Positions 36,087-45,378 of a DNA stretch of 64,000 nt are shown piece by piece. Under the pieces are notes generated by a model. The model did not search any database. It was given only the letters and a program-made list of their open reading frames with translations, and was not told the origin of the DNA. Both the position numbers and the translations under genes were made by a program. Numbering within the stretch: the stretch's first letter is position 1; each line of letters starts with the position of its first letter. Location of the stretch: positions 434,001-498,000 of the forward strand of contig NZ_SSMC01000001.1 of NCBI RefSeq assembly GCF_004799345.1, read 5' to 3'. This stretch comes from Robertkochia marina. Its GTDB lineage: Bacteria > Bacteroidota > Bacteroidia > Flavobacteriales > Flavobacteriaceae.

Positions 36087-37247
36087 TTACTTTAATATCT
36101 TCACTCTTTGCCCGGGCAATAAGCTCCTGGCACCTTCTTCTATCACCGCATCACCTGCTTTAACCCCTTCAAGGATCTCTACCAGATCTCCCTGTGATTT
36201 ACCAACCCTTACAACGGTTTGCTCTACAACCGCCCTGTTTTGCTGATCGATCTCTTTGGCAACATATACATATTGCTCACCGGCAGCATTTTCAGTAATA
36301 ATGCTTTGGGGTATCAAAATGGCATCTTCACTGCTGTAATCATTTATAAATACCCTGGCGTTCAAATTCGGCTTTACCATACCATTCAGGCTGGGTACCC
36401 CAACTTCTACATTGAAGGTTCTGTTAGAAGGCCTGATAAAATCACTCACTTGTCTGACCTTGGTTTCTACTTCTTCTCCGAGAACCGGGAAATACACTCT
36501 TACAGAAGTTCCTTTTTTAATATTAGGCAGGTAAATCTCAGGCACCTCTACCTCTACATACATATTTTCAAGACTCACGATCCTGATAACCGGCATACCG
36601 GGAGAAAGGTTCGCTCCGGGATCGGCGATCACCTGATCTATCGTCCCACTGAAAGGAGCAGTTATACGCGTCTTTGCCAACTGATTTTTAAGCTGTGTAA
36701 CCGCATTACTGGCACTCTCAAACTGAGTTTTAGCGGTGAGGTACTGAATCTCTGAACCTATGTTCTGATCCCAGAGCCTTTTTTGTCGCTCAAAGGTGGT
36801 TTTTGCCAACTCTGCCTGCGATTGCAACTGTGCAAGCTGAGCCCCCAGTCCGCCATCATCGAGAACGGCCAACACTTGCCCCCGCTGTACCTTCTGACCT
36901 TCTTCTACTTTAAGCTCCTGAAGAATGCCCGCATACTCTGCATTCAAAATCAGATTTTTCCTGGTAGACACATTACCCTGTAATTCTACAAAATGGTTAA
37001 AGATCGTGTCCTTTACCTGGAAGGTAGACACTAAAGACAATTTCTGCACGGTATCTACCGCTGCAATTGCCCTGTCCAGACGTCCGATCCTGTTATTTAA
37101 AGAATCCCGTTGTATGGTAAGAGCTTCTTTCTTTTCACGCAATTGGGCAAGGTCTTCTGTGGCTATTACATCATCAACAGAAGTTTCTCCTCCTCCACAG
37201 GAAGAAACTAAAACAGCGATGAGACTTGATATGATAAATTTTTTCAT
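36087..37247 (-). CDS. RND efflux periplasmic adaptor subunit
   Basis: The 386-residue lipoprotein (KKFIISSLIAVLVSSC) has a coiled coil starting near residue 31 (LAQLREKKEALTIQRDSLNN). A lipoyl/biotinyl-like half follows (LKVEEGQKVQRGQVLAVLDDG), then a second hairpin, the matching TRITAPFSGTIDQV-type half motif and a beta-barrel domain. It bridges the pump and the outer-membrane channel. It sits 7 bp upstream of the pump and 20 bp downstream of the TolC-like gene. Confidence 0.93.
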   Translation of the reverse strand: MKKFIISSLIAVLVSSCGGGETSVDDVIATEDLAQLREKKEALTIQRDSLNNRIGRLDRAIAAVDTVQKLSLVSTFQVKDTIFNHFVELQGNVSTRKNLILNAEYAGILQELKVEEGQKVQRGQVLAVLDDGGLGAQLAQLQSQAELAKTTFERQKRLWDQNIGSEIQYLTAKTQFESASNAVTQLKNQLAKTRITAPFSGTIDQVIADPGANLSPGMPVIRIVSLENMYVEVEVPEIYLPNIKKGTSVRVYFPVLGEEVETKVRQVSDFIRPSNRTFNVEVGVPSLNGMVKPNLNARVFINDYSSEDAILIPQSIITENAAGEQYVYVAKEIDQQNRAVVEQTVVRVGKSQGDLVEILEGVKAGDAVIEEGARSLLPGQRVKILK

Positions 37248-37267
37248 GGTGATGCTAACTATAAAAC

Positions 37268-38620
37268 TTAATTATCGATTCTTAATTGAGGGGTGTTTAA
37301 TACGGTTTCCAACGCAGCCTTGGCATTAATTACATCAAGCATAGAAACAATGTACTCTTCCTGGGCTCTGTAAAGCTGCGTCTGGGCTTGTCTCAATTCA
37401 AAACTACTCCCTATTCCTTCTCTGAACTTTACCTGGTTTTTAGCCTCAATGCGTTCGGCCAGATCCAGGTTCTTCACTGAGGTCAGGTATTTTTCTACTG
37501 CATACCGAAAATTACTTTTAGCCTGGTTGTACTCTAATTCGATCTGCTGGGTGATCTCCCTGAAGCTGGTCTGCGATTGATCGAGAGCAATTTTTGCCTG
37601 CTGGGTTCTTGCACTTCTCAACAGAGAACTGAAAATCGGGATATTAAGGCTTACCCCAAGAATTGAACTTTGAAACCAGGGGGTTTGCCCATCTAGAAAA
37701 ACAAAGTCCTGATCGAAGGCGGTTGTCCCGTAATTCACAAAGGCGTTCAGGGTTGGTAAGGCACGGCTTTTTTCCAGCTTTAATTCTAATTCCCGCTGCT
37801 CGGTAAGGTTTCTTGCGATCTTAAAATCAATATTTTCTTCCAGGCTTAGCTCCTGATCCAGAATGTCATTCCCCATATTTTTAACTGCCAGGGCACTCAG
37901 GTCATCTTTAAGCTCTACACGAGCATCAACCGGAATACCCAGGGTAATATTCAGCATTTGCTCTGCAATCTCCTGAAGACGCTGAGAATTGCTTAACTCT
38001 GTATCGATCTGAGAAAGGGTGATCTGTAATTGCTCTACAGACTCTTCTTCTGCCAGTCCGTTCTCAAAAGTTGCGGTAGTTTCCCTTAGATTTTCTTCAA
38101 GGTTCGCCTTATCTTTTTGCAGAATGGCGGCACGTTCACGCGTTACCAATACTCCACCATAGGCGTTAATAACGGCCTTGCGAACTTCAAGACGTGTTTT
38201 TTCATCGGCATTTTCATTATAATCAAGGAAGGTTGAAGCTGCTTCAAGCCCCACCAGATATGACCCGTCAAAGATCAATTGACGCAGGGTGGCCGTCGCA
38301 TTCATTTGTTGCTGCACTCCAAAGACTACAGGTACAAATTCACCGGGCTCTCCTCCAAAGAATTCTGCCGGGATAGGAGAAACAGGCTGCTTTAATTGAT
38401 TTTGGTAATCAACGTTAGCATCGATCTGGGGTAGACCGGAAGCCGTGGTTTCCCATTTTCGCTTTAAGGCCTTTGCAACTTCCCTTCGGGAATTCATAGC
38501 CGTGTAACTACTGTCCAAAGCAAAATCAATGGCTTCATCCAGTGAAAAGCTGTATTGCTTTTCCTGGGCGGTGACCGTAAAAATTGAAAACAATAAACCT
38601 AAAACCAGGTATTTATTCAT
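37268..38620 (-). CDS. TolC-family outer-membrane efflux channel
   Basis: The 450-residue protein has a signal peptide (NKYLVLGLLFSIFTVTAQ) and two OEP repeats rich in long helices (for example TRLEVRKAVINAYGGVLVTRERA and QQIELEYNQAKSNFRYAVEKY). This is the trimeric exit duct of the RND pump. Its first base is the last base of the tetR stop codon region, so the two genes are translationally coupled. Confidence 0.92.
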   Translation of the reverse strand: MNKYLVLGLLFSIFTVTAQEKQYSFSLDEAIDFALDSSYTAMNSRREVAKALKRKWETTASGLPQIDANVDYQNQLKQPVSPIPAEFFGGEPGEFVPVVFGVQQQMNATATLRQLIFDGSYLVGLEAASTFLDYNENADEKTRLEVRKAVINAYGGVLVTRERAAILQKDKANLEENLRETTATFENGLAEEESVEQLQITLSQIDTELSNSQRLQEIAEQMLNITLGIPVDARVELKDDLSALAVKNMGNDILDQELSLEENIDFKIARNLTEQRELELKLEKSRALPTLNAFVNYGTTAFDQDFVFLDGQTPWFQSSILGVSLNIPIFSSLLRSARTQQAKIALDQSQTSFREITQQIELEYNQAKSNFRYAVEKYLTSVKNLDLAERIEAKNQVKFREGIGSSFELRQAQTQLYRAQEEYIVSMLDVINAKAALETVLNTPQLRIDN

Positions 38621-39231
38621 TACTGAACAATTTTTTCTTCGTTTATAAATTCGTTGAGCATTTCAAGACCTTTCGGGGTCACAATGGCACGGAGGTGATA
38701 CTCCAGGAACAAAGAGGTTAAATATTGAATGGAGTGGGTTTCGTGCGGAAACAGATCTTCATCTTTAATACTGTTCATCCCTGAAAAATAGATCCGTGAT
38801 ATAAAAAAGATATCCACATCGTCTCTGAACAACCCCAGGGCAATACCCCGCCTGATGTTTTCAGTAACACTCTCTATCATTACCTCATATTGCTTTTTTA
38901 TGAGTTGATCAAATAACTGCGGATAGTACTTTTTCAGCTGGTTGTAAGGCGACGAACTTTCGTGTTTCAATTGCTCTCGTACCACCTTTTTGATCTGGTA
39001 TAATTCCTGTATGGGGTTCAACCCGGCTTCACACACCCGGTTGATACTGGCGCAAACTGTTTCAAAAACATAAAAAACGGAGGCTTGCACCAACTCGGTC
39101 TTATTGCTGTAATGCTGATAGATGGTCTTCTTTGAGATTCCCAGGGCTGCAGCAATATCATCCATTGTAACGCTCTTGAAGCCGAGGCTCAGGAACATCT
39201 CTGCACTTTTGTTTAAAATTAGTTCTCTCAT
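38620..39231 (-). CDS. TetR/AcrR family repressor of the efflux operon
   Basis: The 203-residue protein has the N-terminal TetR helix-turn-helix: ILNKSAEMFLSLGFKSVTMDDIAAALGISKKTIYQHYSNK (about residues 5-44, broken here only by continuity). The C-terminal half is the variable ligand domain. It is first in the operon, overlaps tolC by one base, and a palindrome sits just upstream, so autoregulation with release by a pump substrate is likely. Confidence 0.92.
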   Translation of the reverse strand: MRELILNKSAEMFLSLGFKSVTMDDIAAALGISKKTIYQHYSNKTELVQASVFYVFETVCASINRVCEAGLNPIQELYQIKKVVREQLKHESSSPYNQLKKYYPQLFDQLIKKQYEVMIESVTENIRRGIALGLFRDDVDIFFISRIYFSGMNSIKDEDLFPHETHSIQYLTSLFLEYHLRAIVTPKGLEMLNEFINEEKIVQ

Positions 39232-39249
39232 GACGCGACAAAATTAAGC

Positions 39250-39281
39250 TTGGAAACTTTAAAAACTATTATAGTTTCCAA
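39250..39281. promoter_or_regulatory. Palindromic operator upstream of tetR
   Basis: TTGGAAACT (39250-39258) and AGTTTCCAA (39273-39281) form a perfect 9-bp inverted repeat with 14 nt between. A second palindrome, AAACTA-TTA-TAGTTT, lies inside at 39263-39277. It starts 18 bp before the tetR ATG, in the gap shared with the divergent crtE-like gene, and is the likely TetR binding site. Confidence 0.7.
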
Positions 39282-39359
39282 AGTTTTACAATTATTTAAC
39301 ACGTCATTTTTAAAGGTCAAAAAACTGAATTGTGGTATTTTTACTGAAAAATTGTACGC

Positions 39360-40334
39360 ATGAAGAGCATTGAGGCCTACCGGGAGGTTTTTAGCGAATA
39401 CCTGAACTCTAAAATAAGTCGTAAAGAACCCATCAATCTTTACGACCCTATGAATTATATCATGAATCTCGGGGGCAAGCGGCTTCGCCCGACCTTAACC
39501 CTGGTCACAGCAGATCTTTTCGGAGGTAACCACCGCCATGCTCTTGATGCCGCCCTGGCCGTAGAGATCTTCCATAATTTCTCTCTTGTGCACGATGACA
39601 TCATGGATGATGCCCCATTGCGAAGAGGCCATGCTACGGTTCATGAGAAATGGGATGTAAATACTGCTATCCTCTCCGGCGATGCCATGCTTATATTAGC
39701 CTATCAATTGTTTGAAAGCTACGAACCTGAAACTTTTCAAAAACTGGCAAAGCTATTTAGTAAAACAGCTATAGAAGTATGTGAGGGACAGCAATACGAT
39801 GTTGATTTTGAAAATCGCGATGACGTAACGATTGATGAATACCTGAAAATGATCACCTATAAAACGGCCGTATTATTAGGCGCCAGTCTTAAAATGGGTG
39901 CCATCATTGCAGGGGCATCAGACCGGGAAGCCCAGGCCATCTACGATTTCGGGATCAATCTCGGTATCGCATTTCAAATCATGGATGATTACCTTGACGC
40001 ATTTGGCGATCAGGCATCTTTCGGCAAGCAGGTAGGAGGCGACATTATTGAGAACAAAAAGACTTTTCTGTATTTAAAAACCCTGGAACACCTGAGCCCG
40101 GCAGATGCCAAGCAGCTCACAGACCTGTATTCCATCACACCTGAAGACCCTGAAGATAAGGTGCGATCTGTCAAGGAGCTTGTGGTCTCCAGCGGCGCAG
40201 CCGATCTAACCCAACAGGCCATAGAAAAGTACACGAATAAGGCATTAGACATCCTGAATAGTCTGGAGAGAAGTGAAGCCGAAAAGACCATTTTAAAAGG
40301 ATTTGCCCATCAGCTCATGCGAAGAACAACCTAA
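39360..40334 (+). CDS. Polyprenyl synthetase (geranylgeranyl/farnesyl diphosphate synthase type)
   Basis: The 324-residue protein has GGKRLRPTLTLV, the first Asp-rich motif DDIMDDAPLRRG (about residues 80-91) and the second, MDDYLDAFGD. It extends isoprenoid diphosphates from IPP. The neighbouring lycopene cyclase suggests it feeds carotenoid synthesis (crtE role), but quinone side-chain synthesis is an alternative. A TATTTTTA box at 39336-39343 is a possible promoter. Its stop codon overlaps the stop of the convergent crtY. Confidence 0.9.
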   Translation: MKSIEAYREVFSEYLNSKISRKEPINLYDPMNYIMNLGGKRLRPTLTLVTADLFGGNHRHALDAALAVEIFHNFSLVHDDIMDDAPLRRGHATVHEKWDVNTAILSGDAMLILAYQLFESYEPETFQKLAKLFSKTAIEVCEGQQYDVDFENRDDVTIDEYLKMITYKTAVLLGASLKMGAIIAGASDREAQAIYDFGINLGIAFQIMDDYLDAFGDQASFGKQVGGDIIENKKTFLYLKTLEHLSPADAKQLTDLYSITPEDPEDKVRSVKELVVSSGAADLTQQAIEKYTNKALDILNSLERSEAEKTILKGFAHQLMRRTT

Positions 40335-41488
40335 GAGGTTGGTTTGATTATATTCTTTAAGAACAACCACGTTGGCATAGCAGCCATAATATCAAACTCC
40401 TCTGCAATGGCCGTGTTGTTGTTGAGGAATTTCAGCATGGTGATCGGGTTCCCTTCTATAAACATCCTGCTAAAGAGATGCTGCCCGAGGCCGTTTCTTG
40501 CAAACAATACATTCAGAAAGATACGATCATAGAGATCAAAACGGGTTCTGTTGGTGAATTTGCGCATATCTGAAGAACTCTTTAAGAACTCCTTCAGGGC
40601 TTTTGCTTTGCGCATGGCGTTGTAAAAGGTATATCCTGTACTGGCCTTGGTCCAACCTCCTGCAGTACCAATATACATCAGGTTCTTCGAGTTTTTATGA
40701 TGAAAAGGATAGGCCGTCATTGGAATATTACCTTTCTCTTTTTCTACGATCCGGTACTCGGTGATTCCTGCTTTATCCAGGTACTTCATGATCTCAGCTT
40801 CGTATTCGCTTTCTTCCAGGAGATCTGCAGAAAAAAGTGTGTACTCTACCAGGGCTTCTGTTTTACTTACGGGCAGCACATACATAAACCTGGTGTTCCC
40901 TTTTTGGTCTACGGAGAAATCCATCAGGGTAACACATTTTTCATCAAATACAGGTGACCTTACCTCAATGAACCAACCCACAAAATGCTGCTGGAGCAGG
41001 GGATATTTCTTGATATTTTTTAAAAACCTGAGATCGCGCACACTGCTCAGACATTTTTTAGCAGCAATAACCCGATCGCTTAATTGAACCTCAACGCCAC
41101 CGGAGGTATCCATGACAGACATTACTTCTGAGTACAAAACCTGAACACCGGAACTTTCTCTTATACGGCCGTAAACCCTTTTGTAAAAAGCAGAACTCCT
41201 CAGCATTTTATAGGTATAAGGACTGAGGTCAAAATATTTATCTTCTACTTCATTTTTAAATAGCGCCTTCTTCCATTCGCAGGTAAGTAATTGATCAAAT
41301 CGCCCTTCTCCGGCTTCCCAATAGCACCAGGTTCGATCATCAGTCACCTTTTCTTCCTTTTCTATAAGAAGTATATTCCAGGTACTGAAAAAGGGATCAT
41401 CAAGTAACTGATCGATTACCAACAGGCCGGAGGCTCCTCCACCGAGGATCACCAGGTCAAATTCGAAGTTTTCTGATCGGGCATTCAC
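40331..41488 (-). CDS. crtY: Lycopene beta-cyclase, CrtY type
   Basis: The 385-residue protein begins with a dinucleotide-binding motif (FDLVILGGGASGLLVIDQLL region) and an acidic EKEEKVTDDRTWCYWE segment typical of CrtY. Near the C-terminus, IPMTAYPFHH and MYIGTAGGWTKASTGYTF are family hallmarks. It cyclises lycopene ends to beta-carotene, the route to zeaxanthin-type yellow pigments of flavobacteria. It is convergent with the prenyl synthase, with the stop codons sharing the bases CTAA. Confidence 0.9.
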   Translation of the reverse strand: MNARSENFEFDLVILGGGASGLLVIDQLLDDPFFSTWNILLIEKEEKVTDDRTWCYWEAGEGRFDQLLTCEWKKALFKNEVEDKYFDLSPYTYKMLRSSAFYKRVYGRIRESSGVQVLYSEVMSVMDTSGGVEVQLSDRVIAAKKCLSSVRDLRFLKNIKKYPLLQQHFVGWFIEVRSPVFDEKCVTLMDFSVDQKGNTRFMYVLPVSKTEALVEYTLFSADLLEESEYEAEIMKYLDKAGITEYRIVEKEKGNIPMTAYPFHHKNSKNLMYIGTAGGWTKASTGYTFYNAMRKAKALKEFLKSSSDMRKFTNRTRFDLYDRIFLNVLFARNGLGQHLFSRMFIEGNPITMLKFLNNNTAIAEEFDIMAAMPTWLFLKNIIKPTS

Positions 41489-41541
41489 AAGGGAAAGATA
41501 AACAATTCAGCGCTTTTCGGGCAACTTCTTCATTTATACCC

Positions 41542-43806
41542 TTAATCTAAACGATATCTCAATCCGAAAAAGGCCCTGATGCCCTGGTTGGGAGCAAAAA
41601 CATAGGACGGGTCAAACGTAAGGGCATATGGGTTATTGGGGGTTGCCACTGCATTGCCCTGGTTATCAAAGGTTACCTCCCTGTCAAACGGATCATTCGC
41701 CCTGGCGATCAAAAAAGGATTGCCCCGGTCGGGGGTCCAGTTCAGGAGATTCTTCACCCCCCCATAGAGTTCAAAATCTTTAAATCCTTTATAGGTGAAC
41801 TGAATATTCTGCAAACTGTACAGGGGCGATTCGGGAGATCTTGGATCGAGATCACCTAACAAAGGCAACCGCATTGGGCCGTATACATTACCCGTATAAT
41901 CAATGGTCATTTGCCAAGGCCTTATCTCGTAGGTTACCCCCCAGGTGCCCGAATATCTTTCAGTAAGTACAGGACGGACGGTCTCTCCATTTTCAGTCTG
42001 GGAAACATCCATCACACTGGCGCCGGCTATTACCTTAAGACCGTTCCTTAAGGCTACCTCTGCATTCAGGCTTACACCTGTTGTTACTGCACGACCGTCT
42101 AAATTATCGTAAATGATCTGATTTGGATCGGTGTCATAGTCCGGAAGGATCAGGTTACTAAACCTGGTATACCACGCAGACATATCCAAGCCAATAAAGT
42201 GCCCTCCCGAAGTATAGATCTTCTTCAGGTAATTTAAATTTACATTCCATGACTGTTCCGGCTTTAACGACTCGGTGATAACCACCTCCCGGGCACCGGT
42301 AAGCGAAGCGTGTTCTTCAGTAAATATATTTACAACCCTGAAGCCTGTTCCTGCATTTAGCCGAAGAATATCAAAATCAGAAATAGCCCATTTTAAAGCC
42401 GTTCGGGGCGTATAAATAGCACCATGGCGTTTGTCATAATCAAAACGTCCACCAAGAAGCCAGGTCCAGTCGTCGCTTAAAGAAATCTCATCCTGTATAA
42501 AGATTCCGGGAATTATCACTTCATCCGGTTCATCCAGCACTCCATTCCCGGTTGCGGTGGTATTATCGTTATAAAAATTATACCTCAGTGCTGCACCCAA
42601 CAGCAGGTCGTGGGCTCCGATATTGCGATCCCAGGTAAGCTGAGAAAAGCCAATGCGCTGATTGGCAATGTAAGGCGTATCACCATATACCGAATTCTGG
42701 TCGTGATCGGTATATGAAAAACTTAATACCATATGCTCCTGAAGCGGAAGCTCATACCTGCCGATCAACTCAAATCGACGGGTGTAAATACTTTCACCAT
42801 AGATCTCATCTCCTCCTCTGAACTCAGGTGTCCACTGCATTTCACCACCCCATCGATCTTCATAAAAAAACCGACCTGCCATTGAGAAGGCCTTCCCGGA
42901 AGGCCTTTTAAAATTCCATTTCTGAAAAACAGAAACCCGGTGTTGCAGGGTTAGGTCGGTAAAATTGTCACCGTTGTTATCAATGGGCTGATCATAGTTA
43001 AAATAATTCACTCCGGTAAGTACGTCGGCAGTTTTACCCAGAGACGCCTTATAACCCAGGTCGAGATTCAACTCTCCCCAATCGGTATAAAAACTGTCAA
43101 AAGAAAAGGTATTTGCAAATTCTGCATCTTTCGTGATCACATTAATCAGACCGCCAACAGCCTCACTCCCGTATATGGAAGAGGCCGGCCCCTTTACAAC
43201 CTCCACCCTTTCTATTAATGAATTAGGGATGCCTGACAAGCCATAGACCGTAGAAAGACCGCTTACCAGGGGCATCCCATCAATGAGTACCATGGTGTAT
43301 GGACCTTCCAGACCATTAATGTGAACGTCACCGGTATTACAAACATTACAATTAATTTGGGGCCTTACCCCATTCACGATCTGAAGGGCCTCAAAAATAT
43401 TGGCAGTTGGGTTCTTTTTAAAATAGGTCGGATTGTAAACCTCCACAGGCACGGGAGTCTCCATCCTGTTCACGGGTTTCAAGGTTCCGGAAACCACCAC
43501 CTCATCGAGGTTGGCTGCCGGTTTTAATTCAATTTCGTAACTATTATTGGAAGCACCCACTGTGATCACTTCCCTGAAGGGAAAGTATCCTGTAAAAGAC
43601 ACCTGAAGTTCGTGCTCTCCTGAAGGAATATTAGTAAGTACCGCCCATCCATTCTCATCGGTCGCAGCCCCTTTTCTCAGATCTTTAATATACACATTGG
43701 CATAAGGCAAGGGTCCGGCACCATCTTTCACCTGCACTTTTATCTCCTGACACCATACAGCTAACAAGGGTAAAAGTGTAAAAAACAACCCAAAGGCTCT
43801 CTTCAT
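41542..43806 (-). CDS. TonB-dependent receptor with carboxypeptidase-like N-terminal domain
   Basis: The 754-residue protein has a signal peptide, a CarboxypepD_reg-like domain (about residues 22-110) and a plug domain (VLIDGMPLVSGLSTVYG, VEVVKGPASSIYGSEAVGGLINVIT). A 22-stranded barrel ends in an aromatic-type terminus (FFGLRYRLD). Two Cys in CNVCNTGDVHING near residue 153 are notable. It imports a large ligand through the outer membrane. The divergent DtxR-type regulator and ZIP transporter suggest a metal chelate or metal ion. A candidate operator covers its -7 box. Confidence 0.92.
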   Translation of the reverse strand: MKRAFGLFFTLLPLLAVWCQEIKVQVKDGAGPLPYANVYIKDLRKGAATDENGWAVLTNIPSGEHELQVSFTGYFPFREVITVGASNNSYEIELKPAANLDEVVVSGTLKPVNRMETPVPVEVYNPTYFKKNPTANIFEALQIVNGVRPQINCNVCNTGDVHINGLEGPYTMVLIDGMPLVSGLSTVYGLSGIPNSLIERVEVVKGPASSIYGSEAVGGLINVITKDAEFANTFSFDSFYTDWGELNLDLGYKASLGKTADVLTGVNYFNYDQPIDNNGDNFTDLTLQHRVSVFQKWNFKRPSGKAFSMAGRFFYEDRWGGEMQWTPEFRGGDEIYGESIYTRRFELIGRYELPLQEHMVLSFSYTDHDQNSVYGDTPYIANQRIGFSQLTWDRNIGAHDLLLGAALRYNFYNDNTTATGNGVLDEPDEVIIPGIFIQDEISLSDDWTWLLGGRFDYDKRHGAIYTPRTALKWAISDFDILRLNAGTGFRVVNIFTEEHASLTGAREVVITESLKPEQSWNVNLNYLKKIYTSGGHFIGLDMSAWYTRFSNLILPDYDTDPNQIIYDNLDGRAVTTGVSLNAEVALRNGLKVIAGASVMDVSQTENGETVRPVLTERYSGTWGVTYEIRPWQMTIDYTGNVYGPMRLPLLGDLDPRSPESPLYSLQNIQFTYKGFKDFELYGGVKNLLNWTPDRGNPFLIARANDPFDREVTFDNQGNAVATPNNPYALTFDPSYVFAPNQGIRAFFGLRYRLD

Positions 43807-43826
43807 TACTCTAGCTTAAATTTATT

Positions 43827-43851
43827 TTTAGACAAAACTAAACATTTGTTT
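43827..43851. promoter_or_regulatory. Candidate DtxR-family operator between the TonB receptor and dtxR-like gene
   Basis: TTTAGACAAAACTAAA (43827-43842) is a gapped inverted repeat, and the adjoining AAACATTTGTTT (43840-43851) is a second palindrome. On the minus strand the first contains TAGTTTTG (43833-43840), a perfect -7 box for the receptor. The second overlaps the TTTG -33 box of the regulator. A bound repressor could thus close both promoters. Confidence 0.5.
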
Positions 43852-43874
43852 TTACCCATAAAAATGTATTTTTG
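43845..43874 (+). promoter_or_regulatory. Consensus promoter of the dtxR-like gene
   Basis: TTTG (43845-43848), an 18-nt spacer and TATTTTTG (43867-43874) give a complete Bacteroidota promoter, 16 bp before the ATG at 43891. This placement also rules out the earlier in-frame ATG at 43846. Confidence 0.75.
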
Positions 43875-43890
43875 CTTCAAAGTAAATTAC

Positions 43891-44544
43891 ATGACACTTT
43901 CTGAAGAAGATTACCTGAAGACCATCTATCATTTAAGCCGCAATAACCAGGAGTTGATTGCCACCAATGCCATTGCCGGTCGTATGGACACTAAGGCTTC
44001 TTCAGTGACCGACATGTTAAAAAAACTGGCCGAGAAAGGATTGATCACTTACAAGAAATACCAGGGGGCCGGATTAACTGAAAAGGGGCAGGTGATGGCA
44101 GCTAAAATTGTCAGAAGACACAGACTTTGGGAGGTTTTTCTGGTTGAAAAGCTTCAATTCTCCTGGGATGAGGTACATGACATTGCCGAAGAACTGGAAC
44201 ATATAAAGAGTGAAAAACTTATTGAAAAGCTGGATGATTTTCTGAATCATCCTCGTTTTGACCCTCATGGAGATCCGATCCCTGACAAAAACGGAGTTAT
44301 TAAAAGCATGGTCAAGGTACCCATTGCCTCTGCTTCAGAAGGGGAGCGAGGCCTGGTAGTTGGGGTTAAGAATTCTTCTTCCGAGTTTCTTCAATACCTG
44401 GATAAGATGCAAATTGCTCTGGGTATGGAAATAAGCATAATCCGCAGGGAACCTTTTGACAATTCTGTCGAGATCAGCTGCCAGGACAGAACGTTCACCA
44501 TTTCGGCCTTAACCGCCAACAACATTTATCTCAAAATCATTTAA
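43891..44544 (+). CDS. DtxR/MntR-family metal-dependent transcriptional regulator
   Basis: The 217-residue protein has the family's N-terminal winged helix (MTLSEEDYLKTIYHL then DTKASSVTDMLKKLAEKGLI) and a metal-binding/dimer domain (RRHRLWEVFLVEKLQFSWDEVHDIAEELEH, followed by LDDFLNHPRFDPHGDPIP). A C-terminal FeoA/SH3-like domain follows. Such regulators sense Fe(II) or Mn(II). The frame opens 15 codons earlier but the promoter lies within that stretch. The ZIP gene follows after 5 bp. Confidence 0.93.
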   Translation: MTLSEEDYLKTIYHLSRNNQELIATNAIAGRMDTKASSVTDMLKKLAEKGLITYKKYQGAGLTEKGQVMAAKIVRRHRLWEVFLVEKLQFSWDEVHDIAEELEHIKSEKLIEKLDDFLNHPRFDPHGDPIPDKNGVIKSMVKVPIASASEGERGLVVGVKNSSSEFLQYLDKMQIALGMEISIIRREPFDNSVEISCQDRTFTISALTANNIYLKII

Positions 44545-44549
44545 GAACT

Positions 44550-45374
44550 ATGTTCAAAGCAATAATAGCGTTTTTTGAAAATCTGGATCCGGTCATAGGA
44601 GCCTTAATAGCCACTTCTTTCACCTGGATCGTCACTGCCCTGGGGGCCTCCTTAGTATTTTTCTTTAAGACCATGAAGCGAAGTGTTCTTGATGGGATGC
44701 TGGGTTTTACGGGAGGAGTTATGGTAGCAGCAAGTTTCTGGAGTCTTTTAGCTCCGGCTATTGAAATGAGCGAAGGAGAAGGCTTTACCAAGACCATACC
44801 GGCTGTAGTAGGTTTTGGCCTGGGGGCTTTATTCCTGTTTGTTCTGGACAAATACCTGCCTCACCTGCATATTAATTTTAAGGAAAGTGAAAGCGAAGGG
44901 GTTGACACCAACTTTCACAAAACCACCTTATTAGTCCTTGCCATCACCCTGCACAACATTCCTGAGGGACTTGCTGTGGGCGTTCTGTTTGGCGGGGTGG
45001 CTGCGGGTATGCCTGAAGCCTCTATTGCAGGTGCCGTGATCCTGGCTATCGGAATAGGAATACAGAACTTTCCCGAAGGAATAGCCGTTTCCATGCCTTT
45101 GAGGCGCCAGGGAGTAAGTCGCAGAAAGAGTTTTTGGTACGGGCAGCTTTCGGCCATCGTAGAACCGGTTGCCGGAGTGGTGGGCGCCCTGGCGGTGAGC
45201 TTTTTTACCCCCATCCTGCCCTATGCACTCGCTTTTGCAGCAGGCGCTATGATATTTGTAGTGGTAGAAGAAGTAATTCCGGAAACCCAAAGAGACAAGT
45301 ACACTGATATAGCCACCTTAGGTTTTATGGGTGGATTTATGGTCATGATGACCCTTGATGTTGCTTTGGGGTAA
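44550..45374 (+). CDS. ZIP-family metal transporter
   Basis: The 274-residue protein has eight predicted helices and the two metal-site helices LHNIPEGLAVGVLFGG and IQNFPEGIAVSMPLRR typical of ZIP proteins (GufA/ZupT type). It imports Zn, Fe or Mn into the cytosol. Being in one operon with a DtxR-type regulator favours Fe or Mn. The loop between helices 3 and 4 is short, as in bacterial GufA-type members. Confidence 0.92.
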   Translation: MFKAIIAFFENLDPVIGALIATSFTWIVTALGASLVFFFKTMKRSVLDGMLGFTGGVMVAASFWSLLAPAIEMSEGEGFTKTIPAVVGFGLGALFLFVLDKYLPHLHINFKESESEGVDTNFHKTTLLVLAITLHNIPEGLAVGVLFGGVAAGMPEASIAGAVILAIGIGIQNFPEGIAVSMPLRRQGVSRRKSFWYGQLSAIVEPVAGVVGALAVSFFTPILPYALAFAAGAMIFVVVEEVIPETQRDKYTDIATLGFMGGFMVMMTLDVALG

Positions 45375-45378
45375 AAAG

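Noticed and set aside
43846-43890. Upstream ATG of the DtxR-type regulator
   Set aside because: It lies within the -33 to -7 region of a consensus promoter, so it cannot be part of that mRNA. The conserved protein starts at 43891.
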